DNA of 64,000 bases from Acinetobacter kyonggiensis. GTDB taxonomy: Bacteria > Pseudomonadota > Gammaproteobacteria > Pseudomonadales > Moraxellaceae. The notes under the pieces were generated by a model. It ran no database searches, had not been told where the DNA came from, and worked only from the letters and a program-made list of their open reading frames with translations. Location of the stretch: assembly GCF_900107285.1 (NCBI RefSeq), contig NZ_FNPK01000012.1, positions 1 to 64,000 of the forward strand, in the 5' to 3' direction. The translations under genes and the position numbers were made by a program. Below, in pieces: positions 48,991 through 57,654 of this stretch (position 1 is its first letter; every line of letters starts with the position of its first letter).

Positions 48991-50112
48991 TTATTTCTCT
49001 GTTGTTTGATTTGCGGTGATATATTCCACCACTTCTAAATTAAAGCCTGATAGTGCGTTAAAACGTAAAGGTGAGCTTAGTAGCTTCATCTTTTCAACGC
49101 CTAAATCACGTAAAATTTGTGCACCTACACCAATCGTTTGATATTGCTGAGAAAGTGCTGCATTTGATTTGCTTGGTTTTGGTGCCGTTAAGTTGCTTAA
49201 AGCAGGACCCAAATCTTGTAAATGGCGTTGACCAATCCACACCAAAACACCGCGATCACTGTTGGCAATCTCTTTTAGTGCACGGTCTAAGTTCCATGCA
49301 GGTTCACCATCTTGTTTATTGAGTTTCAATAAATCACGAACTGGACTAAAGCCATGGACACGAACCGTCGTCACGCCCTCAGCAGGCTGACCTTTCACTA
49401 AAGCCAAATGAATATCTGGATTACCCAATTCACGGTAACGATACAAATCAAAAGTGCCGTATTCAGTGTCTAGGGTTTGTTGATCAATACGTTCAACGGT
49501 TTGTTCATTGGTCATGCGGTAATGAATTAAATCCGCAATGGTGCCTATTTTCAAACCATGTTTTTCTGCGAAAACTTCAAGGTCTGGACGACGTGCCATA
49601 GTGCCGTCTTCATTAATGATTTCACAAATTACAGAGGCCGGTTCAAGTCCTGCAAGACGTGATAAGTCACAACCAGCTTCGGTATGACCTGCACGGTGCA
49701 GTACGCCACCGGGTTGTGCCATGAGTGGGAAAATATGACCCGGCTGAACAATGTCAGCAGGTTTAGCATGAGCTGCAACAGCCGTTTGAATGGTATGCGC
49801 ACGTTCAGCAGGTGAAATACCTGTTGAAATACCTTCTGCTGCTTCAATAGAAAGTGTAAAATTCGTACCATGCTGTGCGCCGTTCGCATCGACCATAAGC
49901 GGAAGATTTAGTTGCTGACAACGGTCGCGACTAAGCGTTAAGCAAACTAAACCACGTGCATGCGTGATCATAAAGTTGATATCTTCTGGACGTACATGTG
50001 TCGCAGCAATAACTAAATCACCTTCATTTTCACGATCTTCATCATCCATCAGGATGACCATTTTTCCTGCACGGATATCTGCTACGAGCTCTTCAACGGT
50101 ATTGAGCGGCAT
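48991..50112 (-). CDS. ribBA: DHBP synthase RibB with degenerate GTP cyclohydrolase II-like domain
   Basis: A 373-residue protein. The N-terminal DHBP synthase domain (1 to about 205) is intact: [20 protein letters not shown] and [13 protein letters not shown]. It makes 3,4-dihydroxy-2-butanone-4-P from ribulose-5-P. The C-terminal domain has the RibA fold in outline, but the zinc cysteines (C-x10-C-x-C) are absent, so it is probably inactive, as in other gammaproteobacterial RibB-like fusions. The ATG at 50112 has AAGGTG before it; an in-frame TTG one codon upstream is less likely. No FMN riboswitch was recognised upstream. Confidence 0.95.
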   Translation of the reverse strand: MPLNTVEELVADIRAGKMVILMDDEDRENEGDLVIAATHVRPEDINFMITHARGLVCLTLSRDRCQQLNLPLMVDANGAQHGTNFTLSIEAAEGISTGISPAERAHTIQTAVAAHAKPADIVQPGHIFPLMAQPGGVLHRAGHTEAGCDLSRLAGLEPASVICEIINEDGTMARRPDLEVFAEKHGLKIGTIADLIHYRMTNEQTVERIDQQTLDTEYGTFDLYRYRELGNPDIHLALVKGQPAEGVTTVRVHGFSPVRDLLKLNKQDGEPAWNLDRALKEIANSDRGVLVWIGQRHLQDLGPALSNLTAPKPSKSNAALSQQYQTIGVGAQILRDLGVEKMKLLSSPLRFNALSGFNLEVVEYITANQTTEK

Positions 50113-50636
50113 CAATCTTCACCTTCTTTTTGTCTCAAACGACATTTTGCTTGTATTGATTGTTGCATAGTCTAACGTGTTTTGACGTCCTTTGCCTATG
50201 CTTATCAGTTTTCCCTAAACTGCCCATTGTTATACACAGTAGTAGAATGCTTGAAAAGAGGGCTTTATTTTAAAAGACCAGATTGTGACTAATCTTTAAA
50301 CATTTGAAATGCATAAATAATGACAAGCTTATGCAAAATGATCAGGGTTTGTCCGATTTTGAGCTGTTTTTGTATAAAACGCAGCATAAGCATATGCGCT
50401 ACTGACCGTGATGGTACAGCCTTTACAGGAAAAGTCGATTTACTGATCTTAAAAAATGTCGATACAAATCTGCAAGATTTATTGAATAACGATCAAATTA
50501 TCTTTTAAGTTTTAGAATTTAAGGGATGCAAAAGGCACTTTGTAAATTGGTTTGCAAAGTGTCTTATAAGTTGATAAAGCATTAATTTAATGTATGTTTT
50601 TGTGTTGGTTATATAAGTGAGGAGATTTTGAATTTA
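50113..50636. other. Intergenic region between ribBA and the Ter island
   Basis: About 520 bp without a supportable gene. It should contain the leftward ribBA promoter. A short open frame at 50320-50508 has no ribosome-binding site and no recognisable product. An imperfect hairpin lies at 50533-50564. Given the two decayed genes that follow, this could be scar sequence, but nothing proves it. Confidence 0.5.
50533..50564. terminator. Hairpin before the decayed glycosyltransferase gene
   Basis: AGGCACTTTG (50533-50542) pairs with CAAAGTGTCT (50555-50564) through ten pairs, including one G-T, around a 12-nt loop. There is no long T run, so its role as a terminator is uncertain; no complete gene clearly ends here. 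Confidence 0.4.
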
Positions 50637-51442
50637 ATGGAAATGCATATTCGCCTTAATATGATGGTCAAAAATGAAGCTCATGTTATTTTAAGATGTT
50701 TAGCCTCTGTAAAGCCATGGATAGACTCTTGGTGTATTTCGGATACGGGTTAGTGATGGTACTCAGGAGCTTATTCAGGACTATTTAAAAGATATATTCG
50801 GATAGTTGTATGAACGTCCTTAGAAAAATTTTGGCTTTAATCGTACAGAAGCATGATGGTGCACGAGCAAAAATTGCCGATACTTATTTAAAGGACATTG
50901 CATTACTGGAGCAAGGTTTGCAGGACGAACCTGATAATTTGCGCTATTTATTTTATTTAGCCCAGAGTTATCGTGATGCAAAAATGCTAGAAAAAAGTCG
51001 TGAGTTTTACTTAAAAAGAGCCAGTGCAGGCGGTTGGGAAGAAGAACGCTGGATGGCGCAATTTCGTGCGGCCCAAATGGCTGAACGTCTGGGGCTAAGT
51101 GAAGAAATTATCTACAAAGAGTATCTACAAAGTTGGGTTGCTCGGCAGCAACGCGCAGAGCCACTATATGAATTAGCACGATACTATAGAGGAAAGAACC
51201 TTTTTGATTTGGCGAGTTATTTTGCGCAGCAGGCGGCAAATATTACTCTACCGCAAGATAAATTATTTGTGGATGCCAGTGTGTATGAGTGGCGTGCTTT
51301 GGACGAACTTGCTGTTGCAGCGAGTTATTGTATTGCTTATAAAACTGCGGGTAAGGCAGCAATACAAAAAATGATTATAGACAATAAATATCCGACTTCA
51401 CAAAAGGAACGTATTTTAGCCAATGAAAAATTTTTTAAATAA
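50637..51442 (+). pseudogene. Decayed GT2-TPR glycosyltransferase
   Basis: The first part reads MEMHIRLNMMVKNEAHVILR then CLASVKPWIDSWCISDTG, the classic N-terminus of GT2-TPR enzymes. An extra T at about 50750 breaks the frame before SDGTQELIQDYLKDIFG. Two in-frame TAG codons (50803, 50821) then interrupt LYERP and KNFG. After FNRTEA (to 50853) the central catalytic part is missing, and the text resumes as DGARAKIADTYLKDIALLEQ, the TPR tail. The tail remains open (50810-51442, 210 residues) but cannot be a working enzyme. Ribosome-binding sequence GAGGAG precedes the original start. Confidence 0.85.
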
Positions 51443-51473
51443 AATTTAACATTAAAGTAACCGAATAATGATA

Positions 51474-51506
51474 TTAACCGCCACTAGGTTTTCTAGTGGC
51501 GGTTAA
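51474..51506. terminator. Perfect 14-bp hairpin
   Basis: TTAACCGCCACTAG / CTAGTGGCGGTTAA with a 5-nt loop, between the glycosyltransferase and vWA remnants. It is GC-richer than its surroundings and very stable but lacks a following T run. It could be an intrinsic terminator of low efficiency, a binding site, or an old mobile-element end. Confidence 0.55.
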
Positions 51507-51573
51507 TCTATTATGTTTAAGCAGGATTCAGGTGATTTATGAAAATAATGGATAACACATTCACTTTTCAGTT

Positions 51574-51798
51574 TTGTCATTAGATGTTAAGTGGTGTACC
51601 GATACTTCAATTTTAAAGCAAATCACTGAAGTTGTGGTCGAGTTGGCAACTGCCGATACCAATACCATCAAAGCCTTCTTTAAATGGGTTTCTGCAAGTA
51701 TTTCTACGGGCAGTCAGAAAGTTGATGCTGGTCAGAAAGAAGTGAGTGGATTGAATGATTTACCACCGCCACCACCTGAAGTAAATGTTGTACTCTAA
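51574..51798 (+). pseudogene. C-terminal remnant of a TerY-like vWA protein
   Basis: The open frame encodes 74 residues from a TTG. Its last 50 match the end of the vWA protein at 52481: AFFKWVSASISTGS versus SFFKWVSASVVAGS, then LPPPPPEVNVVL versus LPPPPSEIQLVL. The MIDAS and most of the vWA domain are missing, and stops lie just upstream. It is therefore the tail of a third terY-like gene, with the rest deleted, not a small gene of its own. Confidence 0.8.
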
Positions 51799-51828
51799 TT
51801 AAAATTCAATAATACAAAGGAAATAATA

Positions 51829-52470
51829 ATGGCGATCACATTAGCCAAAGGGCAAGGTTTAAGTCTTGAAAAATCACAACATAATTTGTCTTTAGTGACG
51901 ATTGGTTTAGGTTGGGATATTGCAGCACAAAAGAAGCGTTTTTTAGGGGGGTTATTTAGTGAGCAACCTGCCGAATATGATCTAGATGTGGTTGCTTTTT
52001 TATGTGATGCAAACGATACAGTCCGAGATGTAGGACGTGATTCGTCAGGAAATCCAACGCTTAAAAACAGTGATGTAATTTTTTTTAATAATCTAAAACA
52101 TCGTTCAGGTGATATTTGGCTGACCGGAGATAATCGTACAGGAGCCGGTGATGGAGATGATGAACAAATTATTGTGAAGTTAAATTCACTGTCTAATGAT
52201 TATCACAAGATTGTATTTATTGTTCAGATTTATGAGGGCGCTAAAAACAATCAGCACTTTGGTCAAGTTCAGAATGCATTTATTCGTGCAGTTGATGCTT
52301 CTGGTAAAGAGATGGTGCGTTTTAATTTGTCAGGAAAAGATCAATACGATCAACAACGTTCATTATTGTTTGCAGAATTGGTTCGTGAAAGTAATGGCTG
52401 GAAATTTAATGCGCTAGGTTCATCTTCTGCATCTGATAATTTTGTAGAATGGTTAAAAAAATACGTCTAA
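51829..52470 (+). CDS. terD: TerD-family stress protein
   Basis: A 213-residue TerD-domain protein: ITLAKGQGLSLEKSQ, IGLGWDIAAQKK, EYDLDVVAFLCDANDTV, FFNNLKHRSGDIWLTGDNRTGAGDGDDE (written here in its conserved order; acidic residues bind calcium) and ELVRESNGWKFNALG. TerD proteins are cytoplasmic Ca2+-binding proteins linked to tellurite, phage and oxidative-stress resistance. Strong ribosome-binding site AAAGGA. It lies 10 bp before the vWA gene, so it is likely cotranscribed with the signalling genes. Confidence 0.93.
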   Translation: MAITLAKGQGLSLEKSQHNLSLVTIGLGWDIAAQKKRFLGGLFSEQPAEYDLDVVAFLCDANDTVRDVGRDSSGNPTLKNSDVIFFNNLKHRSGDIWLTGDNRTGAGDGDDEQIIVKLNSLSNDYHKIVFIVQIYEGAKNNQHFGQVQNAFIRAVDASGKEMVRFNLSGKDQYDQQRSLLFAELVRESNGWKFNALGSSSASDNFVEWLKKYV

Positions 52471-52480
52471 AGAGATAAAA

Positions 52481-53116
52481 ATGCGTCGTCTACCAGTTTA
52501 TATTTTGCTTGATACCTCGGGTTCTATGCGAGGAGAACCGATTCATTCTCTCAATGTTGGGCTTCAGTCTATGCTCAGCGCATTAAGGCAGGATCCTTAT
52601 GCTTTAGAAAGTGTACATTTGAGTGTCATCACATTTGATATGGACGCAAAAGTATATTTGCCTTTAACGCCTTTAGATCAAATCCAAATTCCTGATATTG
52701 ATGTACCAAATGTGGGTGCAACTTTTATGGGTGCTGCTTTGGAGTTGTTAACGCATGAAGTTCAGCAAAATGTTAAAAAAACGACAGACGAACAAAGAGG
52801 AGATTGGCGTCCATTATTATTCTTAATGACCGATGGTTCACCGTCGGACGTTTATGCCTATCAACAAATTGTACCCGTCATTCAGCAATTAAACTTTGCG
52901 AGTATTGTCGCTTGTGCTGCGGGACCGAAAGCGAAAACAGAATTTTTATTACAGCTAACCAATCAGGTGGTTGTACTCGACACAATGGACTCTAATTCTT
53001 TTTCAAGTTTCTTTAAGTGGGTTTCAGCCAGTGTGGTTGCGGGGAGTAGCAGTGCTGGAGTCACTGACTCTATTTCTTTACCGCCACCGCCATCGGAAAT
53101 TCAGTTGGTTTTATAG
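52481..53116 (+). CDS. TerY-like von Willebrand factor A protein
   Basis: A 211-residue vWA-domain protein. The MIDAS is complete: DTSGSM (11-16), the Thr in GATFMG and the Asp in MTDGSPSD. It ends in a proline-rich tail LPPPPSEIQLVL. TerY-type vWA proteins are metal-dependent protein-interaction modules that occur with a PP2C phosphatase and a kinase as the predicted signalling triad of Ter systems. The remnant at 51574 is a close relative. Confidence 0.92.
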   Translation: MRRLPVYILLDTSGSMRGEPIHSLNVGLQSMLSALRQDPYALESVHLSVITFDMDAKVYLPLTPLDQIQIPDIDVPNVGATFMGAALELLTHEVQQNVKKTTDEQRGDWRPLLFLMTDGSPSDVYAYQQIVPVIQQLNFASIVACAAGPKAKTEFLLQLTNQVVVLDTMDSNSFSSFFKWVSASVVAGSSSAGVTDSISLPPPPSEIQLVL

Positions 53117-53214
53117 TCCGTATTCAAAAGACATATGCACCATTCATAGCTGTCTTTTGAATATCCCAACACTTTATATTTGATTGATATAACAAAAATA
53201 ACCTAGGTGAAAAT

Positions 53215-54267
53215 ATGCGCCGATTACCCGTTTTTTTCGTCATTGATTGTTCTGAATCTATGGCTGGACAGCCTTTACAGGCAGTACAGGAAGGCATTGA
53301 CTTTATCATGAGTGGTTTGCGTACCGATCCCTATGCTTTAGAAACGGTCTATGTTTCAGTGCTTGCTTATGCAGGAATTGTACGGACTTTAGTACCGTTG
53401 ACAGAGCTTTTTGCTTATAGAAGTTGTGAACTTCCTTTGGGGGGAGGTACACATTTAGGCAAAGCACTTGATCATTTGGCGAAAGAAATTGAACGTTCTG
53501 TGATGAGAACGACGGCAGATGTCAAAGGGGACTGGAAACCGATTGTATATTTATTTACGGATGGTCGTCCGACAGATGATTATGAAGATGCGATTTCTCG
53601 TTGGAACGCTAAATATGAAAACAAAGTGACATTAGTCGCTATTGGTTTGGGACAAGATGTTGATTTTTCCATATTAAAACGTTTAACAACAAATTGTATT
53701 TCACTGACCCAGATTGATCATGAATATGTCAAAAGCCTATGTAAATGGATTAGTGCTTCGGTTGTTTCACAGAGTATTAGTGTTGGGAATAATCAAGAAA
53801 AACAAGATCTTTTGCCATTGGATGAGCGGTATATGCATTTGGCTAAGGAAAAGCTTTCGTTCCGAAAAGGTCGGGTTGATGATCGTACGGTTACATTTAT
53901 AGGACGTTGTCAAAAGCTTCATCATCCTTATATTTTAAAATATACACGTCACTTACAGTATGGCGAGCTTTCTGATGTAAATATCAATTTATACAATTTT
54001 AAATTACAAACCTGTGCAGGTATTTCAGAAGATTATTTTAGTTGGACAGATCATGCTGCTGAAAAGCCTAAAATTAATACCTCTGTTTTAGAGGGCGGTT
54101 CTAATTGCCCTCATTGTTATGCTGAAACAGCTTTTGCAATGTGTGCATGTGGCAATTTGATGTGCTATGACGGATACAGTGAATTTGCAGTTTGTCCATG
54201 GTGTCTGCGTCAAATTAGTTTTTCTGCATCAGGGGAAGATTTTAATCTCACTCGTGGGCAAGGTTAA
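53215..54267 (+). CDS. TerY-like vWA protein with C-terminal zinc-binding domain
   Basis: A 350-residue protein. The vWA domain (1 to about 200) has MIDAS DCSESM (11-16), GGTHLG and FTDGRPTD. A C-terminal region carries a cysteine-rich cluster, CPHC, CAC, C and CPWC (about 296-333), that fits a double zinc ribbon. Between them lies a segment of unknown fold (about 215-285). It should be cytoplasmic and act with the phosphatase and kinase that follow. A 98-bp gap separates it from the first vWA gene. Confidence 0.9.
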   Translation: MRRLPVFFVIDCSESMAGQPLQAVQEGIDFIMSGLRTDPYALETVYVSVLAYAGIVRTLVPLTELFAYRSCELPLGGGTHLGKALDHLAKEIERSVMRTTADVKGDWKPIVYLFTDGRPTDDYEDAISRWNAKYENKVTLVAIGLGQDVDFSILKRLTTNCISLTQIDHEYVKSLCKWISASVVSQSISVGNNQEKQDLLPLDERYMHLAKEKLSFRKGRVDDRTVTFIGRCQKLHHPYILKYTRHLQYGELSDVNINLYNFKLQTCAGISEDYFSWTDHAAEKPKINTSVLEGGSNCPHCYAETAFAMCACGNLMCYDGYSEFAVCPWCLRQISFSASGEDFNLTRGQG

Positions 54268-54307
54268 GGCATAAAAATAGCAAAATGGTTCAGACTGGGG
54301 GAAAGTG

Positions 54308-56095
54308 ATGATTGAATTTAAATGTAAAATAAAAACATTGTTAGAAAAAAATGAAATAGGATTGAATGATCAATTTATTCGCTATATTTCTACTGATGAA
54401 AATTTAGGACAATTATCCAAGTTATTACAAGCCTTGCGCCTTAACCCAAAATCGGGTTTAGGAATCGGAATTTCCCAACCTGAACAAAAGCAAAACTTTG
54501 CTCAAAAAACAGCCGCTGCGCCATTAAAATTGACCGAAATTGAAGCGCTTGAGACTGCCATTATAGAACCCGTTCTTCAATCCAATCATGATCCCGTCAA
54601 TACAGCAGAAAAAATATCTAATCTTTTTTTAATGCCAGAGGAAAGCGATAAAATACAGTCTGCGGTGGTGAGATTAGAAGATCATCGTGAAACTGAACAT
54701 CCTGATTTAGGTCAATCAATTGAAAATAAAGTCGATGATATGGGTACGATTTTACAGCCTCATTTCAACAAAACGGAATCAGTCGTAGATCAAGTGAATA
54801 TTCAAGATGCTATTCACATAGATACAAGTACCCTCAATCAAAATAAAAATAGAGCTGAAATGACCGACGTATTTAATAACGTATTTGCAGATGAAGTAAA
54901 ATTTCAGGTCGAGAATGCTCGTGTAGGTCAACCATACCAATCAAGCATTATGGTGATGTCTAAGCACGATCCTAAACAGATTACTTTTAAATCAGACAGT
55001 TTTAAATTTGCTGAGCATGATTTTTATTTTGATGATGAAACACAGACTGTCCAAGGTAAGCCTGAAATAGCAGAAGAACTAATCTTTTCTTTTCAATACT
55101 GTATTAAAAATGAGACTCGCACGGCAAAGTGCAAAATGAATATTATTCCTGATCCACGAAATTTATGGAAAGTACTTGAGCCTGAAGCAGAACAGCCATT
55201 TATTAAAACCCATACAGAACAAAAAATGATACAGACTGAAAATTATAAGCTTATTGCTGCCAGTCGACGTGGTCGCTCACATGAACATGCTGGGACATTT
55301 CGTGATGATGATTTTACCATCATGCATATTCCGAATAGCGCATGGTCAGTGATTGCTGTTGCTGATGGAGCGGGGAGTGCACAGTATTCTAGGGAAGGTT
55401 CACGTATTGCCGTGGAAATTGTGCAAAGTGAATTCCAGCGTTATTTACATGATTACACCATTGACTCTTTAAATGAGGATATCCAAAAATGGCGAGTGGG
55501 TGGTCAAGATGAGCAAACCAAAGTCATTGCAAATAAATTGAATCAACAATTTTTTCATGTTTATTATGAAATTTATAAATCTATTATCACTCAAATAGAA
55601 CAACAGGCTCAAGACATGGGTGTGGCTGCTAAGGCCTTTTCAACAACTTTATTAATCGCGGTACTGTGTCACCAGAAAGATAAAACTTTTATGAGCACTT
55701 TTTCAGTCGGTGATGGCGTCATTGCAGCCTATAGCGATGCGCTGGTTCGCATTATGAATGTTGCGGATGGTGGCGAATATGCAGGTCAAACCAAGTTTTT
55801 AGACCGCAGTATTGGGCAAGAATTGGGCGCTCGGATCAAAATTGGATGTTATAGCAATATTGATGCAGTCATGGTGATGACCGATGGGATTTCAGATCCT
55901 ATCTTTGAAACAGAGGTTGGATTGGCAAACCAGCAAAAATGGAAAGACTTATATGCGCAGTTAGTCCCTTTATTACACACTGAAAATGCTGCAAGTAAGC
56001 TTTTGGAGTGGATGCATTTCTTTACGCCAGGCCATCATGATGATCGTACCTTGGCGGTACTTTGCAATAAAAATAAGGCAGAGTTGCTTCAGTAA
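54308..56095 (+). CDS. PP2C-type phosphatase with N-terminal extension
   Basis: A 595-residue protein. The C-terminal half (about 315-590) is a PP2C phosphatase: ASRRGRSHEHAG, FRDDDF, VADGAGSAQYSREGS (metal-binding Asp), FSTTLLIAVL, FSVGDGVIAAYS, MMTDGISDP and HHDDRTLAVL. The N-terminal half is not catalytic. It has a low-complexity linker (about 60-180) and a beta-rich segment (about 195-280, ARVGQPYQSSIMV) that looks like an Ig-type or cadherin-like fold. ATG at 54308, with GGGGGA before it, is preferred to the adjoining GTG. It would oppose the kinase encoded 27 bp downstream. Confidence 0.9.
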   Translation: MIEFKCKIKTLLEKNEIGLNDQFIRYISTDENLGQLSKLLQALRLNPKSGLGIGISQPEQKQNFAQKTAAAPLKLTEIEALETAIIEPVLQSNHDPVNTAEKISNLFLMPEESDKIQSAVVRLEDHRETEHPDLGQSIENKVDDMGTILQPHFNKTESVVDQVNIQDAIHIDTSTLNQNKNRAEMTDVFNNVFADEVKFQVENARVGQPYQSSIMVMSKHDPKQITFKSDSFKFAEHDFYFDDETQTVQGKPEIAEELIFSFQYCIKNETRTAKCKMNIIPDPRNLWKVLEPEAEQPFIKTHTEQKMIQTENYKLIAASRRGRSHEHAGTFRDDDFTIMHIPNSAWSVIAVADGAGSAQYSREGSRIAVEIVQSEFQRYLHDYTIDSLNEDIQKWRVGGQDEQTKVIANKLNQQFFHVYYEIYKSIITQIEQQAQDMGVAAKAFSTTLLIAVLCHQKDKTFMSTFSVGDGVIAAYSDALVRIMNVADGGEYAGQTKFLDRSIGQELGARIKIGCYSNIDAVMVMTDGISDPIFETEVGLANQQKWKDLYAQLVPLLHTENAASKLLEWMHFFTPGHHDDRTLAVLCNKNKAELLQ

Positions 56096-56122
56096 AATAG
56101 TTTAAAGATCAGGTGAATACAT

Positions 56123-57652
56123 ATGTCTGCAAAGATTATTAAGTGCAACACTGTAGATGGTAGAGCAATTGAATTTGTTGATGAGGTTATTGCTTCAGGC
56201 GCAATGAAAGATGTTTATTTTTCCCCTGACCGTAGTTATGTGGTCTGCTTTTTCAGTAAAGAAAAAAATAAATTTTATGAATCAAAAGCAGCATTAGAAC
56301 AGCAAAAAGATCGCTTAAAAGAAATTGTTGGCAATAAGTGGGATGGTATTTTTAATGGGGTCGGTGGTGATTATTGGAAAAATATTTTTTGTTGGCCTGA
56401 TGGACTCATTGAATACAATGATTTGTTAGGAATCACCGCGCCTACTTATAAGAAATATTACTTTTTTGCTTATGGTTCAAAAAATAACGATTTTTTAAAA
56501 ATCAAAGGCAAGGAAAAGGAAGGGAAGTGGTTTGCGAGTGCCAATAACCAAAACCGCTTTTTAGATGATCGCGAAAAAGGAAGTTGGCTGAATTACCTGA
56601 AAATCGGTATTTTAATTTCACGGGCTGTACGTCGAATGCATGCTGCTGGTCTAGCACATTCGGATTTATCTTATAAAAATGTACTGATTGATCCCGTGAC
56701 AGGCAGTGCTTGTGTAATTGATGTGGATGGTTTAGTCGTTCCAGGAAAATATCCGCCTGATGTTGTGGGTACGCCTGATTTTATTGCACCTGAAGTGGTG
56801 ATGACCAATCATTTATCTAAAGAAGATCCAAAGCGGTTTTTGCCCAGTATTGCAACAGATAAACATGCTTTAGCTGTGCTGATCTATATGTATTTGCTAT
56901 ATAGACATCCACTGCGCGGTGGCAAAATTCATGATATGGATGATCCACAAAAAGATGAAAATATGGGCATGGGGGAAAAAGCATTATTTGTTGAACACCC
57001 AACGGACCATAGTAATCAGGTGAAGTCTAATCAATTGAAATCATCACAATTACCTTGGGCTGATCCCAGTCAAATTTCATATCAAGTCACTGGACCCTAT
57101 TTAACAGAATTATTTAATAAGAGTTTTATTGAGGGTTTACATGAGCCAAGTAAACGTCCATCTGCCAATGATTGGGAAACAGCCTTAGTTAAAACGGTCG
57201 ATTTAATCCAACCCTGTCACAATGCAGCATGTAGTCAAAAATGGTATGTATTTGATAACACAACTCAGCCAAAATGCCCATTTTGTAATACCGCTTTTAT
57301 CGGTAAATTACCGATTTTGAATCTTTATTCAGCGCGTCAACAAGGGAATTATAGACCCGATAATCATCGTTTAATGGTTTGGACAGGACAGTCTTTATTT
57401 GCATGGCATGCCAATAATATGATTGCACCCAATGAGCGTTTAACATCAGAACAAACGACACGTAAAGGCTATTTTGTCTTGCATAATGAGCGTTGGTGGT
57501 TAGTCAATGAGGGTCTTACAGATTTGACAGATGTGACAACCAAAACGGTGATCCCGATTGGAGGTAAAATTGAACTCAAAAATGGCGTTCAAATTTTACT
57601 TTCAAAACAAGAGGGTGGCCGTTTGGCTGTAGTACAGATGGTTGAAGCTTAG
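56123..57652 (+). CDS. Protein kinase of the Ter (TerY-P) triad with zinc ribbon
   Basis: A 509-residue protein with a Ser/Thr-type kinase domain. The catalytic loop is HSDLSYKN (179-186), the DFG-equivalent is VIDVDGL (198-204), and the activation segment ends in GTPDFIAPEV. A zinc ribbon follows (CHNAACSQ, then CPFC, about 368-391). The C-terminal 100 residues are beta-rich and could be FHA-like (NERWWLVNEGL, IELKNGVQILLS). The glycine-rich loop is unusual (ASGAMKDVYFS). Its stop lies 2 bp from the stop of the convergent citE-like gene. Confidence 0.88.
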   Translation: MSAKIIKCNTVDGRAIEFVDEVIASGAMKDVYFSPDRSYVVCFFSKEKNKFYESKAALEQQKDRLKEIVGNKWDGIFNGVGGDYWKNIFCWPDGLIEYNDLLGITAPTYKKYYFFAYGSKNNDFLKIKGKEKEGKWFASANNQNRFLDDREKGSWLNYLKIGILISRAVRRMHAAGLAHSDLSYKNVLIDPVTGSACVIDVDGLVVPGKYPPDVVGTPDFIAPEVVMTNHLSKEDPKRFLPSIATDKHALAVLIYMYLLYRHPLRGGKIHDMDDPQKDENMGMGEKALFVEHPTDHSNQVKSNQLKSSQLPWADPSQISYQVTGPYLTELFNKSFIEGLHEPSKRPSANDWETALVKTVDLIQPCHNAACSQKWYVFDNTTQPKCPFCNTAFIGKLPILNLYSARQQGNYRPDNHRLMVWTGQSLFAWHANNMIAPNERLTSEQTTRKGYFVLHNERWWLVNEGLTDLTDVTTKTVIPIGGKIELKNGVQILLSKQEGGRLAVVQMVEA

Positions 57653-57654
57653 TA

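Noticed and set aside
50320..50508. 62-residue open frame
   Set aside because: No ribosome-binding site, no recognisable family, and atypical composition; treated as chance in a scar region.
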